In this document: positions 52,793 through 60,881 of the stretch, piece by piece
Layout of the letters: each line of letters starts with the position of its first letter
Position numbering within the stretch: the first letter of the stretch is position 1
Assembly: GCF_041380365.1 (NCBI RefSeq)
Contig: NZ_CP159981.1
Span: forward strand, 62,001-126,000
DNA: 64,000 bases
Source: Buchananella sp. 14KM1171
GTDB lineage: Bacteria > Actinomycetota > Actinomycetes > Actinomycetales > Actinomycetaceae
Reading direction: 5' to 3'
Program-made: the position numbers and the translations under genes
Notes under the pieces: generated by a model
The model's database searches: none
What the model saw: only the letters and a program-made list of their open reading frames with translations
What the model was told of the DNA's origin: nothing

Positions 52793-52995
52793 GGGCCCAC
52801 CGGAACCACCTGGCGCCGCTTTCGCTGCCTCCACCATCGGCGATACCGTTATCGCTGCGCTGCTAGGGCACCTCTCCGGAGGTTGACCTGACTTGGACCT
52901 CTGGTGGTGTTTTTGGGGTGTGGGTGGGGTGTTTTTGTTGTGTTTCCGGGCTTCTTGGTGGGAGTGCGGGTTACTAGCGGCTGGGTAGAGTTGCT

Positions 52996-54502
52996 GTGGT
53001 GAGCCCGTATGTTCGAAAGGTGAGGACGTCCTCGGGGGCTGTGGCCGTGCAGATCATGACCAAGGAGCATGGCCGTCAGGTCGTCTTGGCGCACCTGGGC
53101 TCGGCTCACAACGAGGCTGAACTGGCCGTGCTGGTCCGCCTGGCACACGAACGCATGCACGCCGGCCAAGCAGAACTCGATCTGGATGGTGTTTGTACCC
53201 CTGAGCGTCAGGGCACCTGGCTGGCAGCGCCAGTAGTTAAAGGCCAGGCCTCACGTTTGTTGTGGGGTGTGTTGGAACAGGCGTGGTACCGCCTGGGATT
53301 TTCGGTGGTGGACGACGAAGCATTTCGCCAGCTCGTGTTGGCCCGGCTGGTCGAGCCGGCCTCAAAGGTAGAAACGATCCGGATCCTGGAGGAGTTGGGG
53401 ATTGCTGCCCCGCATCGCTCCACGATCAAACGTGCACTCAAGCGCTGTCAGGAACGTAATTACCGCGGCAAGATCGCCAAGGCCTGCTACAAGCACGCGT
53501 TGGCGCGCGGCACTCTGGCTCTGTGTTTGTACGACGTGACGACCTTGTATTTCCAGGCCCCGAAGGAAGACGAGCTACGCAAGGTCGGCTACTTGCAAGG
53601 AACGCCGCGTGGACCCGCAAGTCGTGGTCGGCTTGCTCGTTGACTCCACCGGGTTCCCGTTGCAGATTGGCTGTTTCGAGGGCAACAGGGCCGAAACCCG
53701 CACACTCTTACCGGTCTTGCAGGAAATGCGTGCTCTGCACGGGGTCAAAGACCTTGTCGTGGTTGCCGATGCAGGCATGCTCTGCGCAGCCAACCTGGAT
53801 GCCTTGGAAGAGGCGGGTTACGGCTTCATTGTTGGTTCCCGTATCGCCAAGGCTCCCCATGACCTGGCCGACCACTTCCACAGCCACGGCACGTTCATGA
53901 CCGACGGGCAGATCGTGGAGACAACGACACGAATGGGGAGCAAAACCCGCAGGGTGGTCTACCAGTACTCGCGCAAACGGTTTGTGCGTGATAACACCAC
54001 AATCACCGCCCAGGAGAACCGTGCCAGGGCGATTCTGGCTGGCCAGACCCGCCCGAAAACAGCCCGATTCCTGAAGAAGACGGGCACCCAGACACGCCTG
54101 GATGAGGCCGCTATTCAAAAAGCGCGAGACCTGGCCGGCCTCAAGGGCTACGTCACCAACATCCCAACCACCGTGTTGGACGGCGCGGGCGTGATCAACC
54201 AGTACCACCAGTTATGGCACGTGGAACAGTCCTTCCGTATGGCCAAGACCGACCTATCTGCCCGGCCCATGTTCCACCACGTCCGCGAGTCAATCGAGGC
54301 CCACCTCACCATCGTCTACACCGCGTTAGCCATCGCCCGTCACCTCCAGGCAGTAACCGGCGTGTCAATCAAGAAGATCGTGCGCACACTACGCCCCCTG
54401 CGGGAAGTCACCACCGAAATCGCCGGACACGAAGTCACCGCAAAACCCGACCCGGGCCCAGACGCCCACGCCATCCTCAACCACCTACCGGGAATGGTGT
54501 AA
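52996..54502 (+). pseudogene. IS1634-family transposase, frameshifted
   Basis: DDE transposase split into two frames. The first part (VSPYVRKVRTSSGAVAVQIM to DVTTLYFQAPKEDELRKVGY) runs in one frame to about 53592; the second (KERRVDPQVVVGLLVDSTGF to the end) continues in the next. One extra base in the TTGC at 53593-53596 explains the shift. The stop at 54502 lies within the left end of the inserted IS3 element, so the natural C-terminus is also lost. TAGAGT at 52986-52991 suggests leaderless initiation at the second GTG, 52999. Confidence 0.85.
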
Positions 54503-54553
54503 TGGTTGGTGTCACTGGTTGCGGGGCTGTTGGTCTCGCGGGAGGGGGCTGTG

Positions 54554-54844
54554 ATGCCCAGGAAGTATGCGCCGGAATTCCGTCAGGATGTGGTGCGTTT
54601 TGCGTTGAATCGTCCTGCTGGGATGACGTTGGCGCAGGTAGCAGCTGATTTTGGGATTGGGGGTTCGACTCTGGATGCTTGGATCAGACGCGAGCAGGTT
54701 TCTAAGGGTGTGCTCAAGGCTAGTGCGGGTGAGGACAAGGCTCGTATCGCGCAGTTAGAGCGCCAGTTGCGGTTGAAGGAAGAAGAGTGCTTCATCCTTA
54801 GAAGGGCGGCGGCTTACCTGGCCCGTGATGTGAACCCAAAATGA
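54554..54844 (+). CDS. IS3-family transposase OrfA
   Basis: 96 residues with a helix-turn-helix of the IS3 OrfA type: MPRKYAPEFRQDVVRFAL, then GMTLAQVAADFGIGGSTLDAW as the recognition helix, and a leucine-rich coiled coil (RIAQLERQLRLKEEECFILR) for oligomerisation. The start at ATG 54554 gives the usual N-terminus. It overlaps orfB by 4 nt at an AAAATGA site, which could serve either restart or frameshift fusion to OrfAB. Confidence 0.88.
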   Translation: MPRKYAPEFRQDVVRFALNRPAGMTLAQVAADFGIGGSTLDAWIRREQVSKGVLKASAGEDKARIAQLERQLRLKEEECFILRRAAAYLARDVNPK

Positions 54845-55698
54845 TCTACCCCCTGGTAGAAGAACTAGCTGGTTTGGGCATAGCGGTTAGTCGGATCTGC
54901 CGGGTGCTTGGTATCGCCCGCCAGCCTTTCTACCGGTGGCGCGGGTGTAGGCAAAGCCGGCTAGAACAACGCCGTAGCTACTTAAAGGAACGGGTGAGGG
55001 CCATCCATAGTGCTGATCCTGCTTTTGGCTACCGGCTGATTACCGATGAGCTGGCCCGCCAGGGAGTCAAGGTGGCTAGCCGCACGGTGTGGTCGATCTG
55101 TCACGAGTTGGGCATTAGGTCTATTACTGCACCCAAAGGCAAGACCAAGACCACCAAGAGCGCTAGAAGCGTTGGGGTTGATCTGGTTGGGCGGGTCTTT
55201 CATGCCGATGGGCCTAACCGTCTCTGGCTTACTGACATCACCGAACATCCCACCACTCAGGGCAAGTTGTATGTGTGTGCGATCAAGGACGTGTGGTCTA
55301 ACCGGATCGTGGCTCTTAGCAGTGCTACGTCCATGAGCGCTTCTCTCGCGGTTAACGCTTTGGCCCAGGCGGTAGCAGACCGCCACCCACCAGCCGGGTG
55401 TGTAATCCATTCAGATCGTGGTGCGCAGTTCACTTCCACGGCCTACCGGCAAGCTGCCCGCGCCTACGGGCTGGTCCAGTCCATGGGACAGGCCGGTACG
55501 TGTGCGGACAACGCTGCCATGGAGTCCTTCTTCGCGCTTTTACAGAAGAACGTGCTCAATACCCGCAAGTGGGAAACCCGTCAGGAACTAGCCACCGCCA
55601 TCCGCCACTGGATCGAATCCACCTACCACCGCCGACGCCGCCAAGCCCGCCTAGGCAAACTCACACCAATCGAATACGAAACAATCTACACAAACTGA
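54841..55698 (+). CDS. IS3-family transposase OrfB (integrase catalytic subunit)
   Basis: 285 residues with an N-terminal HTH-like region (GIAVSRICRVLGIARQPFYR) and an rve-type DDE core: Asp in LWLTDITEHP, Asp in CVIHSDRGAQFTS and Glu in DNAAMESFFALLQKN. All three catalytic residues are present and the frame is open, so this copy may be active. The C-terminus LGKLTPIEYE is typical. Confidence 0.9.
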   Translation: MIYPLVEELAGLGIAVSRICRVLGIARQPFYRWRGCRQSRLEQRRSYLKERVRAIHSADPAFGYRLITDELARQGVKVASRTVWSICHELGIRSITAPKGKTKTTKSARSVGVDLVGRVFHADGPNRLWLTDITEHPTTQGKLYVCAIKDVWSNRIVALSSATSMSASLAVNALAQAVADRHPPAGCVIHSDRGAQFTSTAYRQAARAYGLVQSMGQAGTCADNAAMESFFALLQKNVLNTRKWETRQELATAIRHWIESTYHRRRRQARLGKLTPIEYETIYTN

Positions 55699-55915
55699 CA
55701 CCAAAACTTGCACCAGACCCACCTGGTTACTAAAGAGGTCCAAGTCAGGTTGATTCACGAATAGCCCTTATGGCCCTGGAGAAGCACGAACCCGCCGCTT
55801 CTACCACCACCCCTGCTCTCTGTTTCGCTCTCGCTACGGTTACCACGGCCAGTGACCCGTAACTTAGCCGTGCACACTTCTGCGCGCAGCGCCGCACTCA
55901 GGAGAAACCCCTGAC

Positions 55916-56776
55916 TTGAAAGAGCACAAGGAAGCCATCGTCGTCTTTTCTTCCTCCTTCGGCGGGTTGGCGTTGGTTTCCCTCGTCTTGTTCCTCACCC
56001 AGAAGCAAGCCTTTAGCCCCCACACCCTTGGGTACGTGCTCGCCGTCGCCGGGGTGGTACTGCTTGCGGCTGCGTTCAAGTGGGGCCCGTGCCTGTGGAG
56101 GTGGAACAGCGCATCCACCGGCATCAGTAAGGCCGTGTCCAAGAGCATCTCCGACGACCCAGCCACCCGCATGGCGGGAATCAACCAACTGATCTCCATT
56201 GCCGACACATTTGGCGGCAAGTACAGGGCGCAGGTGGTCGGCATCTTGTGCGCGGCGCCCAGCAAGATCACGGTGGATGCCTTCTTTGAGCATCCCGAGG
56301 GTGGAGACTTTGACCAGGCACAGCTGGCCAAACAGCGCGGCCTGGCGCAGGAGCAAAGCCACGTAATCGAGGCCCTGAGGGCCCGCTTTCGGCCGCAATC
56401 TCCTGCCCAACCTGCCGCCGCCTCCTCCGCCGGTAGCACCGCAGCGGCAGACCCTTCTATGCGCGACTGGCGCGATTGCAACCTGTCATTTCACTCCTTC
56501 GGCGTACCCTCGCATTTCTTGGTTCCCTTCAACTTTGACCACTGCGAAGTCAACGGCAAGGCCGATTTCAAGAACTCGATCTTTGCCGCCGGCGCGGATT
56601 TCACGCGCACGACGTTCCGCGAGCCCGTGCGTTTTGCCGGCGCCCGTTTTGACGGGCCCGTGCGCTTTGACGGTGTGCGGTTTGAGGGCGGCGTCGACTT
56701 CACTGGCGTCCACTTCGCCCAGCCACCGAGCTTCGTGGGCGCGACTGGCCCGGGCGGGGCACCCCTGGAGCCGTAA
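55916..56776 (+). CDS. Membrane pentapeptide-repeat protein 3 (short)
   Basis: 286 residues with two helices (about 8-27 and 38-55), then the shared helical block ATRMAGINQLISIADTFGG, KYRAQVVGILC in place of YKQRVV, a long linker, VIEALRARF, WRDCNLSFHSFG and a short tail of about eight pentapeptides (FKNSIFAAGADFTRTTF onward). It is half the size of paralogue 1 and the most diverged; CAAPSK replaces the conserved CGYLR. TTG 55916 follows GGAG at a longish 11 nt. It lies directly downstream of the IS pair. Confidence 0.75.
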   Translation: MKEHKEAIVVFSSSFGGLALVSLVLFLTQKQAFSPHTLGYVLAVAGVVLLAAAFKWGPCLWRWNSASTGISKAVSKSISDDPATRMAGINQLISIADTFGGKYRAQVVGILCAAPSKITVDAFFEHPEGGDFDQAQLAKQRGLAQEQSHVIEALRARFRPQSPAQPAAASSAGSTAAADPSMRDWRDCNLSFHSFGVPSHFLVPFNFDHCEVNGKADFKNSIFAAGADFTRTTFREPVRFAGARFDGPVRFDGVRFEGGVDFTGVHFAQPPSFVGATGPGGAPLEP

Positions 56777-56861
56777 CGGCACCGAACCCCGCCATGGCCA
56801 CCCCGCGCCGCCGTACGCAACGCGCTTCTGGTAGAACCATTTACATGACCGCCCGCCCCAA
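56776..56861 (+). repeat. 86-bp direct repeat, left copy
   Basis: Matches 57630-57715 with three mismatches. It includes the ATG and first six codons (MTARPN) of pentapeptide gene 4, placed here 854 bp upstream of the real gene. Confidence 0.85.
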
Positions 56862-56943
56862 TTTCGCTGCCACCCTCGCAGCGATTGATATCAACCATCG
56901 CTCGAATCCCGCGCACACAGCTGAACACGTTTCAATTAAGTGA
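56845..56943 (+). pseudogene. Truncated duplicate of the start of pentapeptide gene 4
   Basis: ATG 56845 reads MTARPN like the gene at 57699, then departs (FAATLAAIDINHRSNP) and stops after 32 codons. It exists only because the 86-bp repeat duplicated the 5' end of gene 4. Confidence 0.6.
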
Positions 56944-56966
56944 TCGACAGAGTTAGAAGCATCACC

Positions 56967-57503
56967 ATGGTAGATTTTTCATTTTCAAAGGAGTTCGTCA
57001 GGCTCGCAGAGTCGGGGCAATTGAATTGGACCATTGAGGCCCACCGGGACGGTTACACGATATGGCACCCTGCGAGCCTAACCTACTTAATCGAGAAGGA
57101 TGGCGAGGAGTACCGGCTAGGGCGTTTCGAGCGCACCAACCCTCCAGCGTTCAACTTTTTTGCAACCGATTTGAAACTAATTGAAAGGCGCGTTATCGCC
57201 GCCATGTGTGCAGATTATAGACAAATCGCACACCTCCCACGATTCGACGTATATCGAATGGCGCGGAGCATCAAGGAAGGCTTTGCGCCGCATAAGCTAG
57301 ACGAATACTACTACACACTTCGCGACACCAAAACGGGGCAACTTTACCCGATGCGCGTATTTGAGGGATCAAATATGCCATTGGAACCGACCTACTTGTC
57401 CCATATCGTTACCGTTCCGATAAAGGACCTTTTTGAGGCCTACATGGCCCCAGATGGCGCACCCCTATTCTCGGATTTCATCTACAAACGTCCCCAAGAA
57501 TAA
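56967..57503 (+). CDS. Imm61-like orphan immunity protein (tentative)
   Basis: A 178-residue cytoplasmic protein without signal or helices. The segment GYTIWHPASLTYLIEKDGEE and the YRLGRFERTNPPAFNFFATD block followed by LKLIERRVIAAM resemble Imm61, an immunity domain of actinobacterial polymorphic toxin systems; there the pattern is a short strand pair, an ER..P..F.. motif and an LIERY helix. I recognise this only by pattern and rate it as possible. Its base composition is much lower in GC than its surroundings, its codons are atypical, and it is bracketed by the 86-bp repeat, so it was very likely acquired. No matching toxin is in the window. ATG 56967 is preferred over GTG 56940. Confidence 0.45.
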   Translation: MVDFSFSKEFVRLAESGQLNWTIEAHRDGYTIWHPASLTYLIEKDGEEYRLGRFERTNPPAFNFFATDLKLIERRVIAAMCADYRQIAHLPRFDVYRMARSIKEGFAPHKLDEYYYTLRDTKTGQLYPMRVFEGSNMPLEPTYLSHIVTVPIKDLFEAYMAPDGAPLFSDFIYKRPQE

Positions 57504-57629
57504 AGACCCCCTTCGCGATTCAAAATCTACCCGCCTGGCAGGCAGTCACTCCTCCCGACCGAGGCTGTACTGCTGCGGTCATCGGTGCCAACCGAAAACA
57601 GCACCGCCCAAACACTGCCCACCCCGCCC

Positions 57630-57715
57630 ACGGCACCGAACCCCGCCATGGCCACCCCGCGCCGCCGTACCGAACGCGTTTCTGGTAGAACCATTTACAT
57701 GACCGCCCGCCCCAA
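57630..57715 (+). repeat. 86-bp direct repeat, right copy
   Basis: The copy at the true start of pentapeptide gene 4. See 56776-56861. The pair encloses the AT-richer immunity-like gene. Confidence 0.85.
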
Positions 57716-58766
57716 CTCCACACCCGGCCACACCCCCAACCCAGCGCCCGGCCCCACCGCCACCTCCGCCCCCGCGCCGCGTCAGCCTGCCAAATCCCGC
57801 CGTAAGGGGAGCCGCAGCGCCATCACCTGGGCGCTGGTGGTGAGCGTGCCGCTGCTGTTGGTGTTCGGCGGCTACCGCTACGTCGAGCGCCACGGCGCCT
57901 CCAGCTGGCTGACCGACTTCTGGAACGCGGCGACCCGCAACAACAACCCGACCTTCCCTTTGTTCCTAATCGGCGTAATCATCATCGGCGCTTTGATCCT
58001 GATCGGCTGGCTGCGCCACCACCAGGCTGAGGCCACGATCGAGCGGGAGCTTAAGAACCTAGTCTCACTCTCCCTCCGCGAGCGCGAGGCCGCCGTTCAC
58101 GCCCTCGTCAACGTCGCACACACCATGGGCGGGCCCTACAAGCAGCGCATCGTCACGCTTCTGTGCTCCTACCTGCGTTACTACCGAAAGCACCCCGAGC
58201 GGGCCTTCGCCGACCGCGCCGTTCCGATGCTGACCCGCCCCTCGTTCGCCCCCTCCTCCCTTTTCGTGCAAATCGAGGAGCAGATCCTCAAAATCATGGC
58301 CGCCCACACGCGCAGCCCCGAGGGCGCCGGCCTTGGTCTGTCCACCGTGCCGGCCAAGCATTCGTGGAGCGACTGCGAGTTCCGCTTCCACAACACCGCC
58401 TTCACGCGCGCCGTCAGCTTCGACTACTGCGTCTTTAACAACCGGGTGAACTTCACCAGGTGCGTCTTCCACGGGGACGTCAACCTCCATTCCGCCACCT
58501 TCCGCCAAGACCTGCTTCTGCCCGGCGCGGTGTTCTGGCGTGGCCTGAGTATGGAGGCCGCCACCTGCCACGGAGCCCTGGATTTGCAGGGGGCCACCTG
58601 CCACGGCCCGGCCAGTTTCTTTGGCGCCACCTTCACCGGACCCACCTACTTCCTCACGGCCGCCTTCCCGCGTGGCACGGATTTCGGCCCGATCCCGGTG
58701 GAGAGCAACGGCATGCCGTACGGTGCTTTCCCCGTGGACGACGTTCCTCCCGCCCCCTCCACCTGA
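57699..58766 (+). CDS. Membrane pentapeptide-repeat protein 4
   Basis: 355 residues from ATG 57699. A basic Pro/Ala-rich start leads to two helices (AITWALVVSVPLLLVFGG and FPLFLIGVIIIGALILIGWL), then the shared block REREAAVHALVNVAHTMGG with YKQRIVTLLCSYLRY, QIEEQILKIMAAH, HSWSDCEFRFHNTAF and a short pentapeptide helix (FNNRVNFTRCVFHGDVNLHS onward). It ends VDDVPPAPST, encoded by a reversed copy of the dispersed motif. ATG codons at 57585 and 57648 are in frame and possible; I chose 57699 because the duplicated repeat unit keeps that ATG and six codons. Confidence 0.75.
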   Translation: MTARPNSTPGHTPNPAPGPTATSAPAPRQPAKSRRKGSRSAITWALVVSVPLLLVFGGYRYVERHGASSWLTDFWNAATRNNNPTFPLFLIGVIIIGALILIGWLRHHQAEATIERELKNLVSLSLREREAAVHALVNVAHTMGGPYKQRIVTLLCSYLRYYRKHPERAFADRAVPMLTRPSFAPSSLFVQIEEQILKIMAAHTRSPEGAGLGLSTVPAKHSWSDCEFRFHNTAFTRAVSFDYCVFNNRVNFTRCVFHGDVNLHSATFRQDLLLPGAVFWRGLSMEAATCHGALDLQGATCHGPASFFGATFTGPTYFLTAAFPRGTDFGPIPVESNGMPYGAFPVDDVPPAPST

Positions 58767-58886
58767 CCCGCCGTCCCTACCCCGGCTGCGACCGCGTTCT
58801 CGGGTTCCTGGCCACTGGCCAGCAAGCCCCGCAGCGTCGATAATGAACGTCGATGTCAGCCATCCTCCGAAAGAGAACCTCAGTAG

Positions 58887-60881
58887 ATGACAGCACAGCG
58901 CCTTCAGCTCACCTGGTACAACAAGGACAAGGCCCTCATCCCCACTGAGGTCGGCAAATACGGCTACACCTGGGTTGATCCATTAGATCCGCGCTACTGC
59001 GAAACGCACACCCTGATCTACGACGACTACGTGCAAGGTGTCCAGACACCGAAGTCGGATCAGTTTGAGTACTCTGAGCGGGCTGACCTGGCCCCGCAGG
59101 AAGACAACCTGCTCATTCTGGGTGAGTCTGGCGACGTCCTAGAAGCTCTGACCCGCGTACCCGAGCTGGCTGAGAAGTACGTCGGCAAGGTCAAGCTGAT
59201 ATACATCGACCCACCTTTCAACACCGCGCAGACGTTTGCGTCCTACGAGGACAACCTTGAGCACTCCATCTGGCTCACGATGATGCGCGACCGGCTTATC
59301 CACATGAAGAAGTTGCTTGCTGACGACGGCTCCATCTGGGTGCACCTAGACGACGTCGAAGTACACCGAATGCGGTTACTCTTAGATGAAGTATTCGGCT
59401 CCACTAACTTTCAGGCTGAGGTTGTTTGGCAAAAAGCAGATTCCCCACGAAGGGGAAGCGGCTTTTCCGTAGACCAGGATTTTATCCTTGTTTACGGAAA
59501 GAGTGTGAACTTCCTCCCCAACAAGATGCTTCGCACGGAAGCGGATAATGCACGTTTCTCCAATCCCGATGACGACCCCCGCGGTCCCTGGTGGGATGGA
59601 GACCCCTCAGGGAATCATGGCGACGGTTCTGGCGGAATGTGTTATGCGATCCAGAATCCGCTCACAGGTGAAATGATGCGCCCACCCAAGGGGGCAAGCT
59701 GGCGCTACTCCCAACCCCGCATTCTTGCCGCACTTAACGATTGGGCTCCATACCGCTTACTAAATCTGCACGACGCCGACTGGCGTGCAGATAACGAAGG
59801 AGTCTCTAGGGCGAAAGCCTCCGACGATGTGTGCGCTTTGGTACTCGATGTTTCGTTGGAAAAAGCGAGAGAGCTCGTTAACGCTAGGAGATTGTCTGGT
59901 ACCCCCCTTCCAGAAATCCTCATTCGCTCCACCGGCGGCATCGGGAGGAAAGCCTATATTCCCACAGAGGGCCACAATCCACGGACATGGTGGGAAAACG
60001 GAGCTGTTGGCCACAATCGCGCAGCCAAATCTGAGATTAAAGCTTTATTTTCCGAGACTGTCCCATTTGCGACCCCCAAACCTGAGCGCCTACTGGAACG
60101 TATCATCCATATTGGTTCCAACCCTGGTGACATTGTTTTGGATGTGTTCGCTGGTTCTGGCACTACTGCGGCAGTGGCTCAGAAGATGGGCCGGCGTTGG
60201 GTGACCTGCGAGCTACTGGAGTCCACGTTCACCACCTTCACTCGCCCGCGTCTGGAAAAGGTTGTGAACAACCAAGATCCCGGTGGGATCACGCGCACGA
60301 AGGGCGAGCGGGTTGCTGCTGATGGCATTGAACTACCTGAAGGGGTCAGCCCGGAGGACGCCGCCAAGTTCACCAGTGTGTTGAACAAGCTGATCGCGGA
60401 TGATCCCGAAGCGAAGAAAGATGCTCGGATAAAAGCGTTGAAGACTGCCGCAAAGACCATGCGCACCAAGGACGTGGTGAACTGGCGTGGTGGTGGCGGT
60501 TTCCAGGTAGCTCACCTGTCCCCAGCCTGTTTCGATTACGACCCCGCCTTGGATCGAGTAATGCTCACACGGGATGCAACTGGTCAAACACTTATTGAGT
60601 CTGTGGCCGCTAACCTTGGTTTCACGCTGCTTCACCCGGATGATGACTACATCTTTGACGCACAGCGCGGCAAGGCATTATTGAAGGTGATCGAGGGTGT
60701 AGCCACGATTGAGGTGGTGGACTGGCTCGCCTGCCAGGTCGAACCCGGTGAGACGATTGTGCTCGCCGCCACTGCGGTTATGGATGGAGTCCGCCAGCAC
60801 CTGCGCAAGACAGTCAAGGGCTCCCGGGTAGTGGCCTTACCGGATGATCTGTTCCGCTTCAGCGAAGGTGGTAGGGAGTGA
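58887..60881 (+). CDS. mod: Type III restriction-modification methyltransferase (Mod)
   Basis: Recognises the target sequence and methylates adenine at N6 on one strand; it also directs Res. The 664-residue product is a beta-class methyltransferase: catalytic IDPPFNT at about 108-114 precedes the AdoMet-binding DVFAGSGTTAAVAQ at about 420-430. Between them, residues 185-380 form the target recognition region, whose DNA is lower in GC than the flanks, as expected for a swapped specificity domain. WLTMMRDRLIHMKKLLADDG after the first motif is typical of Mod. The ATG follows a weak AGAGAA. Its stop overlaps the res start. Confidence 0.92.
   Translation: MTAQRLQLTWYNKDKALIPTEVGKYGYTWVDPLDPRYCETHTLIYDDYVQGVQTPKSDQFEYSERADLAPQEDNLLILGESGDVLEALTRVPELAEKYVGKVKLIYIDPPFNTAQTFASYEDNLEHSIWLTMMRDRLIHMKKLLADDGSIWVHLDDVEVHRMRLLLDEVFGSTNFQAEVVWQKADSPRRGSGFSVDQDFILVYGKSVNFLPNKMLRTEADNARFSNPDDDPRGPWWDGDPSGNHGDGSGGMCYAIQNPLTGEMMRPPKGASWRYSQPRILAALNDWAPYRLLNLHDADWRADNEGVSRAKASDDVCALVLDVSLEKARELVNARRLSGTPLPEILIRSTGGIGRKAYIPTEGHNPRTWWENGAVGHNRAAKSEIKALFSETVPFATPKPERLLERIIHIGSNPGDIVLDVFAGSGTTAAVAQKMGRRWVTCELLESTFTTFTRPRLEKVVNNQDPGGITRTKGERVAADGIELPEGVSPEDAAKFTSVLNKLIADDPEAKKDARIKALKTAAKTMRTKDVVNWRGGGGFQVAHLSPACFDYDPALDRVMLTRDATGQTLIESVAANLGFTLLHPDDDYIFDAQRGKALLKVIEGVATIEVVDWLACQVEPGETIVLAATAVMDGVRQHLRKTVKGSRVVALPDDLFRFSEGGRE

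Larger units (their letters stand above)
54495..55715 (+). mobile_element. IS3-family element nested in the IS1634-type element
   Basis: About 1.22 kb with orfA and orfB. Imperfect 24-bp terminal inverted repeats begin TGGTG and share TTGGTGTCA (54495-54518, and complement of 55692-55715). I could not find a clean target duplication; the flanks GAA and GAC share only two bases. Confidence 0.75.
52887..55749 (+). mobile_element. IS1634-type element, interrupted by an IS3-type element
   Basis: Perfect 16-bp inverted ends CCTGACTTGGACCTCT (52887-52902, complement at 55734-55749) are flanked by TTGA on both sides (52883-52886 and 55750-55753), a plausible 4-bp target duplication. Removing the inner IS3 unit leaves about 1.6 kb, right for IS1634. 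The transposase is frameshifted and its 3' end disrupted, so the element should not move by itself. Confidence 0.85.

Noticed and set aside
52996-54502. Programmed frameshift in the IS1634-type transposase
   Set aside because: No slippery heptamer is evident at 53590-53600, and this family normally has one continuous frame; a simple one-base insertion is more likely.
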